A stretch of DNA of 64,000 nucleotides from JAWVFM01 sp963771655 (GTDB lineage Bacteria > Actinomycetota > Thermoleophilia > Solirubrobacterales > 70-9): NCBI GenBank assembly GCA_963771655.1, contig CAVYUG010000004.1, positions 558,001 through 622,000 on the forward strand, given 5' to 3'. Of this stretch, positions 1 to 9,243 are shown one piece after another. Position 1 is the first letter of the stretch, and the number at the start of each line of letters is the position of its first letter. Below the pieces are notes generated by a model. The model ran no database searches. It saw only the letters and a list, made by a program, of their open reading frames with translations, and was not told the origin of the DNA. The translations under genes were made by a program, and so were the position numbers.

Positions 1-1936
1 GAACCCCGATTGCGATCCACGCACGACGACGCCGACCCCGCGGACGACGCCGACGGTCCCGTTCACGATCCCCTGAACGACGACCCGCTCGAAGACCGCG
101 TTCGAGAACCGGCCGATGGCGATGACCGGCCGGTAGACGAGAGCGTCCTGGAGCTCGTCGAAGTACCACTTGCCCGCGAGGAAGGCGTGTAGGCGCGGCA
201 GCCGCTCGGCCAGGCGGAGGGTCACGCCGGGCTTGCGGACGTAGCAGTAGTAGGCGATCGAGATGCCGATGATCGAGATCGCGCCGCCGATCGCGAGCCC
301 GATCCACGAGTCGGCGATCGAGGGCGAGATCCGCTCGTACAGGGAGGAGTCAAGAAAGCTGCCGGCGAGGAAGTTCCGGATCCCCTCGTCGAGCCCGGGG
401 ACCTCGATCAGGCCACCGAACAGCGACAGCACACCCAGGATGCTCATCGCCACCTTCATGGGCACCTCCCGCTCGGCGATGTGGTGCTCGGCGCCCGGGA
501 AGCCGATGTCGGTGTCCTCCTTTTCGCCGCTCGCGGGGTTGAACGGCTCGGCGTGGGCCAGGTGGCCCTCCTCCAGCTCCTTCGCCTCGGGACAAGGGTC
601 ACCCGTGCAGACGCGGAACACGATGCGGAACGCGTAGAAGCCCGTTAACACCGCGCCGACGTAGCCGCCGATCGTGAAGATGATGTACCAGCCCCCGAGG
701 CTCGCGGCCGAGGCGAGGATGTCGTCCTTGGAGAAGAAGCCGGAGGTGAACGGGAACGCCGCCAGCGCTAAGGCGCCGATGATGAGCAGGAGCGAGGTGA
801 ACGGCATCGCCTTGCGCATCCCGCGCATCCGGTCGATGTTCTGCTCGCCGGCCATGGCGCCGATGACCGAGCCCGCCGCCATGAACAGAAGCGCCTTGTA
901 GAAGGCGTGCGCCATGAGCTGGAACATGCCCGCCGCGTACGCGCCGATCGAGACGCCCATGATCATGTAGCCGATCTGGCTGATCGTCGAGTAGGCGATG
1001 ATCCGCTTCAGGTCGGTGACGACGAGGGCGACGGTGGCGGCGAAGAGCAGCGTGGCGAGGCCGATGCAGGCGGAGATGTCCGCCGCCGTGGGCGCCAGCT
1101 CGAAGAACGGATGCATGCGGGCGATCAGGTAGACGCCCGCCGTCACCATCGTGGCCGCGTGGATCAGCGACGAGACGGGCGTGGGGCCCTCCATCGCGTC
1201 GGGGAGCCATGTGTGGAGCGGAAGCTGCGCCGATTTCGCAAAGGCGCCCACCAGGAGCAGCAGGCAGATCGCGATCACCACGCCCTGATTGGTGTGGAAC
1301 GTGTGCTCCGCCTTCGAGAAGGCGCTCAGGAAGTCGAAGGTGCCGAGCTCGCGAAAGACGAAGAAGGTCGCGAGCACCAGCCCGATGTCGCCGACGAACG
1401 TTGATGACGAACGCCTTCATTCCCGCCTTCGTGGCGGTCTTGCGCCGGTACCAGAAGCTGATCAGCGCGTAGGACGCGAAGCCGACGAACGCCCAACCGA
1501 TGATGAGCATCACGAAGTTGCCGGCCAGGACCAGCAGCAGCATCGAGAAGACGAAGAAGTTGAGGTAGCTGAAGTAGCGGGCGAAGCCGCGGTCGGACGT
1601 CATGTAGCTGATCGAGTAGAGGTGGATCAGCGTGGAGACACCCGTGATCACGAGGCACATGAAGATCGACAGCGGGTCGACGAGGATCCCGACCTTGATG
1701 TCGAGGCCGCCGCCCTGTGCGTAGTGGTAGAGCGTGGACGTGAGCTGGCGGTGGCTCTCGGTGCGGTCGAGGAGCGCGACGACGATCTGGATCGAGGCCA
1801 GGAATGACAGACCGATCGCCGCGGTCCCGATCCAGCCCGCGCTACGACCCGGCAGCCTCTTGTAGCCGAACGCGCAGACGAGGCAGCCGGCCAGCGGGAA
1901 GGCGAGGACGAGCCAGCCGTAGGTGGTCGCGCTCAA
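1..1936 (-). CDS. nuoL: NADH-quinone oxidoreductase subunit L (partial, frameshifted)
   Basis: Proton-pumping antiporter-like membrane subunit of respiratory complex I. The first ~180 residues read normally from a TTG start that overlaps the nuoK stop (TTGA). The frame then breaks at about 1397-1398, where one extra A lies in the codons after AFVIN. Removing that base restores the conserved stretch AKSAQLPLHTWLPDAMEGPT and a continuous NuoL sequence that runs off the left edge of the window. All of the usual transmembrane blocks seen are otherwise intact. I read this as a sequencing or assembly indel in a functional gene. nuoM and nuoN would be expected beyond the left edge. Confidence 0.93.
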
Positions 1937-2232
1937 CCTCGGAGGCTCCGCAGGTCGTCGATGTCGAGCGGCAGCTTGCGGCGGAAGATCGCGACGATCA
2001 GCCCGAGCCCTACCACCACCTCACAGGCGGCCACGACCATGACGATCAGGGCGAACACCTGCCCCTCCTCGTTGCCCACGGAGCGCGAGAAGGCGACGAG
2101 GGCGAGGTTGCCGGCGTTCAGCATCAGCTCGAGGCAGAGCAGGATCACAAGGGGGCTGCGGCGCAGCAGCACGCCGCACGCTCCGACGGCGAACAGAAGC
2201 GCCGAGAGGACGAGGTACCAGGAGACGTCCAC
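1933..2232 (-). CDS. nuoK: NADH-quinone oxidoreductase subunit K
   Basis: Small membrane subunit of complex I, 99 residues, the usual family length. Three hydrophobic helices are visible, with the family signatures LCLELMLNAGNLALVAFS and the acidic ACEVVVGLGLIVAIF helix that carries the conserved membrane glutamates. I start it at the GTG (2232-2230), which lies two bases after the inferred nuoJ stop. Its own stop overlaps the TTG of nuoL. It belongs to the coupled nuo operon. Confidence 0.93.
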   Translation of the reverse strand: MDVSWYLVLSALLFAVGACGVLLRRSPLVILLCLELMLNAGNLALVAFSRSVGNEEGQVFALIVMVVAACEVVVGLGLIVAIFRRKLPLDIDDLRSLRG

Positions 2233-2234
2233 GG

Positions 2235-2791
2235 CTAGCGCGCCGCCTCCTCGGCTTCGTGTACGTGAGGCGGCGCGGTCCTCCACGTCCCTCCGTCCTC
2301 GCCGCCAGGACGACAGCTCCAACCGCCGCGACCAGCAGCAGCATCGAGGCTCCCTCGAAGACGACGAGGAAGCGCTCGAGCAGGAGGTTGCCGATCGACG
2401 CCGGGGCGCCGAAGGAGTCCGAGATCTTCGGCCCCTCACTCGAGATCGAGCTGAGCGCGGTCCCCAGCACGGCGATCGAGAGCTCAACGAAAAGCGCCAC
2501 GCCGAGCAGCGGCGCGAGGACCCGCTGGCCGGCGATCGGCTCGTACAGAGGCTCCTCGTGCTGGCCGACGTAGGCGGCGACGAAGACGTAGAGCACCATC
2601 ACGGCTCCGGCGTAGACCACCACCTGCGCCGCGGCGATGAACTGAGCGTGCAGCAGGAGGAACAGGCCCGCGAGCGACACGAGGTGGACGACGAGCGCGA
2701 GCACGCTGTAGAACGGGTTGCGCAGGAGGACCACGGCGATCGCCCCCGCGAGCGCGCCGATCGCCCCGACGAAGAAGCAGATCTGGACCAC
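2235..2791 (-). CDS. nuoJ: NADH-quinone oxidoreductase subunit J (probable 1-base frameshift near C-terminus)
   Basis: Membrane subunit J of complex I. The frame starts at a GTG (2791-2789) two bases after the upstream SnoaL-like gene and shows five hydrophobic helices, including AAQVVVYAGAVMVLYVF. Read literally, the frame does not stop until 2021, deep inside nuoK. Adding one base in the short C/G run at 2289-2291 gives a natural end (APPHVHEAEEAAR, TAG at 2237-2235) two bases before nuoK and a protein of 185 residues. The literal long overlap is unlikely for a nuo operon, so I treat the longer frame as an indel artefact. The exact C-terminus is inferred. Confidence 0.85.
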
Positions 2792-2793
2792 GG

Positions 2794-3207
2794 CTATCCG
2801 AACTCCCAATTCGCGCTCATCGCCTGCCTGCGGGTGGAAAACCAGTTCCAGCGGGTCACGAGCCCCTCGCGCAGAGTGACGCGCTGGTAGACCGTCTGCT
2901 CGAGCCCCACACCGCTCGCCGCGCCGGAGCCACTCAGCCTCACCTCGATCACGAGGTCGTCGCCGACAGCCTCCACGTCCTGCACGGCGGTCTCGAAATC
3001 GGGAAAGCTCTCCCGCAGCTCCGCGATCCACTCCCGAACGCCCTCCCGCCCGCGATACCTGCGCCCCTCCATCTGCCCGATGTACGACCCGAACTCGACG
3101 TCGGGGTCGCAGAGCGCCATGAAGCCCTCGACGTCGCCGGCACTGACCAGCTCGTGCGCACGGTGGGCGTTTTCGACATCCCGCTCGGTGGCGGCCAACG
3201 CCGTCAC
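2794..3207 (-). CDS. SnoaL-like / NTF2-fold protein embedded in the nuo operon
   Basis: A 137-residue soluble protein of the SnoaL/NTF2-like fold (alpha+beta cone). The signs are the N-terminal helix VENAHRAHELVSAGDVEGF, the CDPDVEFGS strand, the YRGREGVREWIAELRESF segment and the closing strands ending in WNWFSTRR. This fold covers small isomerases, hydrolases and orphan ligand-binding proteins, so the activity cannot be assigned. It overlaps the nuoI stop by four bases (GTGA) and is followed two bases later by nuoJ, so it is translated as part of the complex I operon. It is not a standard complex I subunit. Confidence 0.85.
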   Translation of the reverse strand: MTALAATERDVENAHRAHELVSAGDVEGFMALCDPDVEFGSYIGQMEGRRYRGREGVREWIAELRESFPDFETAVQDVEAVGDDLVIEVRLSGSGAASGVGLEQTVYQRVTLREGLVTRWNWFSTRRQAMSANWEFG

Positions 3208-3806
3208 TCCCCCTCCCGTCGCAGCGGCGTGCGCTCGACCGGCTCGGCGAGGAGCATCTCCTTGGTGAAGATCAGGTCCTCGCGGTTGTAGTCGGCCATC
3301 TCGTACTCGTGGCCCATCGTGATCGCGTCGAACGGGCAGGCGACCTCGCAGTAGCCGCAGAAGATGCAGCGCGAGAGGTTGATCTCGTAGACGGCCGCGT
3401 ACCGCTCACCCGCCGAGACGCGGTCGGCCGGGTCATTCTCGGCGGCGACGACGCGGATGCAGTCAGCGGGACAGGCGGCGGCGCAGAGCGAGCAGCCAAC
3501 GCACTTCTCGAGACCCGTGTCCTCGAACCTGTGGAGCTTGTGGCGGCCGCGGAAGCGAGGGTAGACCGGGGTCTTCTGCTCGGGGTACTGGATCGTCACC
3601 GGCCCCTCGACGATCCGCGCGAACGTGGTCTTGAGACCGCGCAGGGTCTCGCCGAAGGCGCGGTATGCCCCCTTCGGCCCCCCGGGCTCCGGACCGCGCT
3701 GCACCTCGACGACGTGCTCGTCGGGGAGGTAGGGATACCGCGAACGTCCCTCGTTGCCTTCCATAGCCCCCAACGCGGGACGTTCACCGTTGCCGGGGCC
3801 GCTCAC
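3204..3806 (-). CDS. nuoI: NADH-quinone oxidoreductase subunit I
   Basis: Ferredoxin-like subunit that carries the two [4Fe-4S] clusters N6a and N6b in the peripheral arm of complex I. Both cluster motifs are complete: CVGCSLCAAACPADC and CIFCGYCEVACPFDA. The GTG start at 3806 overlaps the nuoH stop (GTGA) and gives 200 residues. The open frame extends 40 codons upstream, but that part is antisense-quality sequence inside nuoH. The N-terminal ~25 residues are low in conservation, so a start at the internal ATG (MEGNEG) cannot be excluded. Confidence 0.95.
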   Translation of the reverse strand: MSGPGNGERPALGAMEGNEGRSRYPYLPDEHVVEVQRGPEPGGPKGAYRAFGETLRGLKTTFARIVEGPVTIQYPEQKTPVYPRFRGRHKLHRFEDTGLEKCVGCSLCAAACPADCIRVVAAENDPADRVSAGERYAAVYEINLSRCIFCGYCEVACPFDAITMGHEYEMADYNREDLIFTKEMLLAEPVERTPLRREGE

Positions 3807-4807
3807 GTGACCGTCACCAGTACCGCGGTCACCAGCACGTTCAGGGTCGCCAGGGGCAGCAGCACCTTCCAGCCGAGCGACATGAGCTGGTCGTAGCGCA
3901 GGCGGGGGAGCGTCGCGCGCACCCACATGTAGACGAAGACGAGCGCGAGGATCTTGACGAGCACCCAGATCGGGTCGAGCCAGCCGGGGCCGGGGCCGTG
4001 CCAGCCGCCGAGGAAGAAGGTGGCGGCGATCCCGGAGATGACGAACATCTCGATGTACTCCGCCATCGCGAAGGCGCCGTACCGCATGCCCCCGTACTCG
4101 GTCTGGTAGCCGGCGACGAGCTCGGCGTCGGCCTCGGGGAGGTCGAACGGCGCCCGGTTGGCCTCGGCGAACCCGGCGATCATGAAGATCAGGAACCCGA
4201 CGAGCTGCGGGACGATGTACCAGATCCGCCCCTGGGCCTCGACGATCTGCGTCAACGAGAGCGACCCGGCCATCATGATCGCGCCGAGCAGCGCCAGCCC
4301 CATCGAGATCTCGTAGGAGATGAGCTGGGCCGCCGAGCGCATCGAGCCCAGGAAGCTGTACTTGGAGCCCGACGACCAGCCCCCGAGCAGGAGGCCGTAG
4401 AACGCGAACGAGCTGAAGGCGAAGAAGTAGAGGACGCCGATCGGCACGTCGATCCCGTAGAGGCCAAAGCCGTCCTGGACGTTCCCGAACGGGATGATCG
4501 CCAGCGCCGTGAGCCCGGAGAACACGACCAGCACGGGCCCGGCCACCCAGAGGAGCCCGACGGCGTTGCGGGGCTGGAAGTGCTCCTTGGAGATCAGCTT
4601 CACCGCGTCGGCCAGTGGTTGGAGCAGACCTACGGGACCCACGCGGTTGGGGCCGTAGCGGGCCTGGAAGCGGCCGAGGATCTTCCGTTCGGCCACGGTG
4701 AGGAGCGGAACGATGCCCATCACGACCGCGAAGATCACGATCGACTTGACGATCAGGATCCAGGTCGCCTCGGCGAAGTTCGGGTCGGCGAGGGGGATGA
4801 CGGTCAC
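3803..4807 (-). CDS. nuoH: NADH-quinone oxidoreductase subunit H
   Basis: Membrane subunit H of complex I, which forms part of the quinone-binding site with NuoB and NuoD. It has 334 residues and about eight to nine hydrophobic helices. Family signatures are visible: AERKILGRFQARYGPNRVGP near the N-terminus and EANRAPFDLPEADAELVAGY in the quinone-side loop. It starts at an ATG that overlaps the nuoG stop by four bases, and its stop overlaps the nuoI GTG. Confidence 0.96.
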   Translation of the reverse strand: MTVIPLADPNFAEATWILIVKSIVIFAVVMGIVPLLTVAERKILGRFQARYGPNRVGPVGLLQPLADAVKLISKEHFQPRNAVGLLWVAGPVLVVFSGLTALAIIPFGNVQDGFGLYGIDVPIGVLYFFAFSSFAFYGLLLGGWSSGSKYSFLGSMRSAAQLISYEISMGLALLGAIMMAGSLSLTQIVEAQGRIWYIVPQLVGFLIFMIAGFAEANRAPFDLPEADAELVAGYQTEYGGMRYGAFAMAEYIEMFVISGIAATFFLGGWHGPGPGWLDPIWVLVKILALVFVYMWVRATLPRLRYDQLMSLGWKVLLPLATLNVLVTAVLVTVT

Positions 4808-7224
4808 CCGGCCGGCTCCTCCACCTTGCTGACCTCCACGGCCTTCGCCCCCGCGAGAACGTTGGCGCTGTTCTCCGCCAGGCCCTCGATCAGGAACCCG
4901 GCGCCGTCCCGCATCCGCTCGTGGATAACGACCCAGGCGCGCAGGCTCGATCCGTTCGACCGCACGTCGACCTCATCGCCCTGAGCGACGCCGAGGCGCT
5001 CGGCATCGGCGGGGGCGAGCTCGAGATGCTGGCTCGGGACGAGAAACCGCAGGGCGGGAGATCGCTCCGCGGCCTCGGCAGCCCAAAGGTCCCGATAGGT
5101 GCCGAGTTTCAGTCCTTGTCCTTCAGGGGCGTCGGGCGTTGCTCCGGACGAACCTTCGACGAGGGCAGAATCCTCGGCGGCAGAGCGCTGCGGCTCAGCC
5201 GAGGAGGGTGGGACCGGGGCAATGCCCGACGCCCCATCCCCTCGCTCCTGCCATCTGATTCCCAGGCCGCCGATCTCATCCGGTGTGATCCCGGCGTAGA
5301 ACGACACCTCCGACGCGAGAGCCTCGAGCGCCTCCGCAGCTGAATCGATGCCCGTCTCGTCGCCCAGCCGGGCGGCCAGCTCCGCGAGCACCTCCCAGCC
5401 GGGGCGCACGGCGCCCGGGGCGGGCACGTTCGGCCGCACCCGCTGGAGGCGACCGTCGGGATGGGTGACCGTCCCCTCCTTCTCGGCGTACGCCTCCGCG
5501 GGCAGGTGGACGTCGGCGTGGCCTCCGGACTCGTTGCCGAACATCGAGACGGAGACGACGAAGTCGGCGGCGCCGAGGGCGGCGCGCCAGCCCTTCGGGT
5601 CGGGTAGGTCGCGCAGCGGGTCGGCCTCCCACAGGATCAGCCCCTCGATCTCGCCGGCCGCCAACGCCGCCTTGATCTCGTCGGCGGTCATGCCGCCACC
5701 GGCTTCGGCAAGGCCCGGCCCGACGCCGGGAAGGCATCCGGCCTCTCGAAGCCCGCGGCCGTTAGCGCCCGCCGGCACCTCCATCAGCGTGGCGCCCGCG
5801 CGGCGCGCGAGCTCGAGCACGGCCGCCGCGCCCTCGCCGTCGACGGCGCGCTCGCCGTAGAGGACGACCGCGCTGTCGGCGGATTCGAGGACGCGCGCGA
5901 TCTCGTCAGGCGGCGAGGCGGCCCACGTGGCGGCGCCGCCCGGCTCGAATCGGGCGACCTCCTCGGCGCCGCCGTCGAGCGCCGTGGGCCGCGCCGACGC
6001 GACCACCAGCTTCGCGCCGCCGAGCCGCACCGCCTTGCGGATCCGCAGGTCGAGGATCGGCATCTCGTGGAGGGGGTCGCAATCGAGGACGAGGATCGCG
6101 TCGGCGGAACCGACTTCGCGGATCGACGCCGCGCGCTCGGGTCGCGAGAGCTCGGCGAGCAGCTCGCGCGAGGGGCCTCGCTCCGGGCGCGAGTCGACGT
6201 GGGGCGAGCCGAGCGCGCCCCGCACGATTCGCTGAATCAGATAGCCCTCCTCGTTGGTCGCCGAGCCGCCGACGATGGCGGCGACCTTGCCGCGAGCCGC
6301 ACCGAGGCCCTCGGCCACCTTGTCGATCGCCTCCGCCCACGTCGCGTCGCGCAGCGCTCCGCCCGCGCGGATCTGCGGCCGTCCGGGGCGGTCCGGCGAG
6401 GAGATCATCTGGAAGCCGAAGCGCCCCTTGTCGCACAGCCACCCGTCGTCGACGTCGTGGTTGTCGCGAGCCAGGACGCGCTTCACCTCCTCGTCGCGGA
6501 CCGTGAACTTCACATTGCACTGCGAGGGGCACAGCGTGCAGACCGACCCCGCGTCCTCGATGTCCCACGGGCGGGCGCGGAAGCGGTATGCCTCGGAGGT
6601 CAGGGCGCCGACGGGGCAGAGCTCGATCACGTTGCCGTGGAACGGCGCGATGTAGGGGCGGTCGTCGAACGTGCCGACGTACGTGTGCGCCCCCCGCGCG
6701 AGGAGCTGGAGCTGCTCGTCCTCGGCGATCTCCTGGCTGAAGCGCACGCAGCGGTAGCAGAGGATGCAGCGCTCGCGGTCGATCCGAACGAGCGGCGAGA
6801 GCGGGACCGGCTTCTGGAAGTGGCGCTTGGGATCGGTCATGCGGCTCTTGCCGGGGCCCCAGCCCATCGCGATGTCCTGCAGCGGGCACTCGCCGCCCTT
6901 GTCGCAGACAGGGCAGTCGAGCGGGTGATTGACGAGCAGGAACTCGACGACGGCGTTCTGCGCCTCGATCACCCGGTCCGTCTGCGTGTAGACGACCATG
7001 CCGTCGCGGACTGGGGTCGAGCACGCGGTCTGTAGCTTCGGGATGCCCTCGACCTCGACGAGGCACATGCGGCACGCGCCGACCGGGTGGCCGAGCTTCG
7101 GCTCGTAACAGAAGACCGGGATCTCGACGTCGCCGCCCTTGGCGGCGTCGACGAGCATCTCCCCCTCGGTGGCCGTCACCTCGACGCCGTCGACGACGAG
7201 GGTGATCTCGTTGCCGGCGCTCAT
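4804..7224 (-). CDS. nuoG: NADH-quinone oxidoreductase subunit G
   Basis: Large iron-sulfur subunit of the complex I peripheral arm, 806 residues. Cluster ligands are visible in order: [2Fe-2S] N1b (Cys39, 51, 54, 68), [4Fe-4S] N4 type (His100, Cys104, 107, 113), N5 type (Cys153, 156, 159, 203) and the extra N7 site (Cys229, 232, 236, 264), which only some bacteria keep. A molybdopterin-oxidoreductase-like domain follows. Near residues 700-730 there is a low-complexity linker rich in Pro, Ser and Ala. The ATG overlaps the nuoF stop. A longer upstream reading frame exists but is antisense to nuoF. Confidence 0.95.
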   Translation of the reverse strand: MSAGNEITLVVDGVEVTATEGEMLVDAAKGGDVEIPVFCYEPKLGHPVGACRMCLVEVEGIPKLQTACSTPVRDGMVVYTQTDRVIEAQNAVVEFLLVNHPLDCPVCDKGGECPLQDIAMGWGPGKSRMTDPKRHFQKPVPLSPLVRIDRERCILCYRCVRFSQEIAEDEQLQLLARGAHTYVGTFDDRPYIAPFHGNVIELCPVGALTSEAYRFRARPWDIEDAGSVCTLCPSQCNVKFTVRDEEVKRVLARDNHDVDDGWLCDKGRFGFQMISSPDRPGRPQIRAGGALRDATWAEAIDKVAEGLGAARGKVAAIVGGSATNEEGYLIQRIVRGALGSPHVDSRPERGPSRELLAELSRPERAASIREVGSADAILVLDCDPLHEMPILDLRIRKAVRLGGAKLVVASARPTALDGGAEEVARFEPGGAATWAASPPDEIARVLESADSAVVLYGERAVDGEGAAAVLELARRAGATLMEVPAGANGRGLREAGCLPGVGPGLAEAGGGMTADEIKAALAAGEIEGLILWEADPLRDLPDPKGWRAALGAADFVVSVSMFGNESGGHADVHLPAEAYAEKEGTVTHPDGRLQRVRPNVPAPGAVRPGWEVLAELAARLGDETGIDSAAEALEALASEVSFYAGITPDEIGGLGIRWQERGDGASGIAPVPPSSAEPQRSAAEDSALVEGSSGATPDAPEGQGLKLGTYRDLWAAEAAERSPALRFLVPSQHLELAPADAERLGVAQGDEVDVRSNGSSLRAWVVIHERMRDGAGFLIEGLAENSANVLAGAKAVEVSKVEEPAG

Positions 7225-8543
7225 GCAGCCAGTCCAGTGGGCACAGGCGGCGTGTCGGTGTCGCGCTCGTCCGGCGGATACGTGGGCGTCTCGCGGGCTC
7301 GCTCGATCGCCTCCTCGAACTCGCCGCGGAACTTCTTCACCATCGCTCCGACGGGCATCGCCATCGAGTCGCCCAGCACGCAGAGGCAGTGCCCGATGAT
7401 GTTCTCCTGGACCGAGGAGATGATGTCGAGGTCCATCGGCGTTGCGTCGCCGCGCACGACCCGCTCGAGCATCTTCACGGTCCAGTTCGTGCCCTCGCGG
7501 CAGGGCGTGCACTTCCCGCACGACTCGTGGTGGTAGAAGCGCGCGGTCCGCAGCGCCAGCTCGGGGATCGAGACCGTCTCGTCGGCGACGATGATGGCGC
7601 CTGAGCCGAGCATCGAACCCGCCTCCGCCATCGCCTCGAACGAGTAGGGAAGATCGAGATCGTCCTCGGTAAGCACCGGTGCCGAGGAGCCGCCCGGGAA
7701 CCAGGCCTTCACGCGGTGGCCGTCGCCCGGTCCGCCTGCGAGGTCGTAGATGATCTCCCGCGAGGGCACCCCGAGCTCGATCTCGTAGTTGCCGGGACGC
7801 TGGACGCAACCGGAGACCGAGACGACCTTCGTGCCGGTCGACTGGTCGGTCCCGTGCCGCTTGTACCAGTCGGGGCCGTTGGAGACGATCAACGGCACGT
7901 TCATCAGCGTCTCGACGTTGTTGATCAGCGTCGGCCCGCCATAGAGGCCCTGCACGGCCGGGAACGGCGGCTTGAGCCGCGGGTTGCCGCGCTTCCCCTC
8001 GAGGGAGTCGAGCAGCGCGGTCTCCTCGCCACAGATGTACGCGCCCGCGCCACGGTGGACGACGAGCTCCACGCTCATCCCGCTGCCGAGGATGTTTTCG
8101 CCGAGGAAGCCGGCCTCGTAGGCCTCGGCGACGGCGGCGTCGAGCACGTCGGCGACCTCCGCGTACTCGCCGCGGATGAAGATGAAGGCCCGCGTAGCGT
8201 CGACGGCGAGCGCGGCGATGCCGACGCCCTCGACCAGCAGGTGCGGGTTCTTGAACATGAGCTCGCGGTCCTTGAAGGTCCCCGGCTCCGACTCGTCGGC
8301 GTTGCAGCAGAGGTATTTGTCCATCCCGCCGCGGGGGAGGAATTGGCCCTTCTTGCCCATCGAGAATCCGGCGCCGCCCCGCCCGCGGAGCCCGGACTGC
8401 TCGAGCTCCGACAGCAGCTCGTCCGCGTCCATGCCGCGGTACGCGCGCTCGAGCGCGGAGTAGCCGCCGTTGCGGCGGTAGCCGTCGATCGTCCGAAGCC
8501 GCGGGTCGTCGACGCCGCGGAGGAGCACGCGGCTCTCAGCCAT
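7221..8543 (-). CDS. nuoF: NADH-quinone oxidoreductase subunit F
   Basis: NADH- and FMN-binding subunit of complex I, 440 residues. The glycine-rich FMN/NADH loop GRGGAGFSMGKKG lies at about residues 54-66, and the [4Fe-4S] N3 motif ESCGKCTPCREGT near residue 340, with a further cysteine in HCLCVLGDS. The ATG is the only good start near the homology boundary and overlaps the end of nuoE by eight bases. The stop overlaps the nuoG ATG. Confidence 0.96.
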   Translation of the reverse strand: MAESRVLLRGVDDPRLRTIDGYRRNGGYSALERAYRGMDADELLSELEQSGLRGRGGAGFSMGKKGQFLPRGGMDKYLCCNADESEPGTFKDRELMFKNPHLLVEGVGIAALAVDATRAFIFIRGEYAEVADVLDAAVAEAYEAGFLGENILGSGMSVELVVHRGAGAYICGEETALLDSLEGKRGNPRLKPPFPAVQGLYGGPTLINNVETLMNVPLIVSNGPDWYKRHGTDQSTGTKVVSVSGCVQRPGNYEIELGVPSREIIYDLAGGPGDGHRVKAWFPGGSSAPVLTEDDLDLPYSFEAMAEAGSMLGSGAIIVADETVSIPELALRTARFYHHESCGKCTPCREGTNWTVKMLERVVRGDATPMDLDIISSVQENIIGHCLCVLGDSMAMPVGAMVKKFRGEFEEAIERARETPTYPPDERDTDTPPVPTGLAA

Positions 8544-9243
8544 CGCCGTCGCCCATCTTGAGACGGAAGTCGCCCTCGCCGGAGCCGCCCGCGAGCGGCC
8601 GCTTGGCGAGCGCCTTCTCGGCGATGGGCTCGGAGCCGGCGCGGAGCTCGGAAACAGCCTTCGCCGCGTCGTCCGGGTCGAGCGGCCCGTAGTAGCGCTC
8701 GTCGATCGAGGCCATCGGCGCGATGTCGCAGGCGCCGAGGCATTCGAAGCCCGAGATGAAGACCTCGCCGTCGTCCGAGCTCGCCCCGCCATGGCCCGCC
8801 TCGTCGGCGTCGCACCCCGCCGCCTCGCAGAACGCGTCCAGCAGCTCGTCGCCGCCGCGCATCCAGCAGGAGATGTTGGTGCAGACGAGGACCCGGTGGC
8901 GCCCCACGGGCTCGAGCTGGAAGAGGTCGTAGAAGCTCGCGACGGACTCGAGGTAGCCGGGGGTGAGTCCCATGACCGCCGCCGCCTGGCGGATCCCGTC
9001 GGGCGAGCACCAGCCGTACCGGCGCTGCACGGCCCAGAGCGCCGGGATCGAGGCCGAGCGAAGCTCGGGATAGCGCCCCATCGCCGTCTCGATCTCCTCT
9101 CGCAGGTCGTCGGGAACGTCGACCTCGTGGAGCTCGGGCACGGGCTCGGCGTCCTCAGGCCGCATCGACGCGATGAGGCCGTGGCGCTCGGCGGCTGAGA
9201 GATCGTCGGTGGGAAGGATCTCGGGGACCCACGCGTCGCTCAT
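8536..9243 (-). CDS. nuoE: NADH-quinone oxidoreductase subunit E (extended)
   Basis: Carries the [2Fe-2S] cluster N1a next to NuoF in complex I. The thioredoxin-like core shows the ligands CTNISC and CLGAC. At 235 residues it is longer than the usual ~160. There is an acidic N-terminal extension of ~45 residues and a C-terminal tail of ~40 residues rich in Lys, Gly and Asp. The ATG overlaps the nuoD stop by four bases. Confidence 0.94.
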   Translation of the reverse strand: MSDAWVPEILPTDDLSAAERHGLIASMRPEDAEPVPELHEVDVPDDLREEIETAMGRYPELRSASIPALWAVQRRYGWCSPDGIRQAAAVMGLTPGYLESVASFYDLFQLEPVGRHRVLVCTNISCWMRGGDELLDAFCEAAGCDADEAGHGGASSDDGEVFISGFECLGACDIAPMASIDERYYGPLDPDDAAKAVSELRAGSEPIAEKALAKRPLAGGSGEGDFRLKMGDGDG

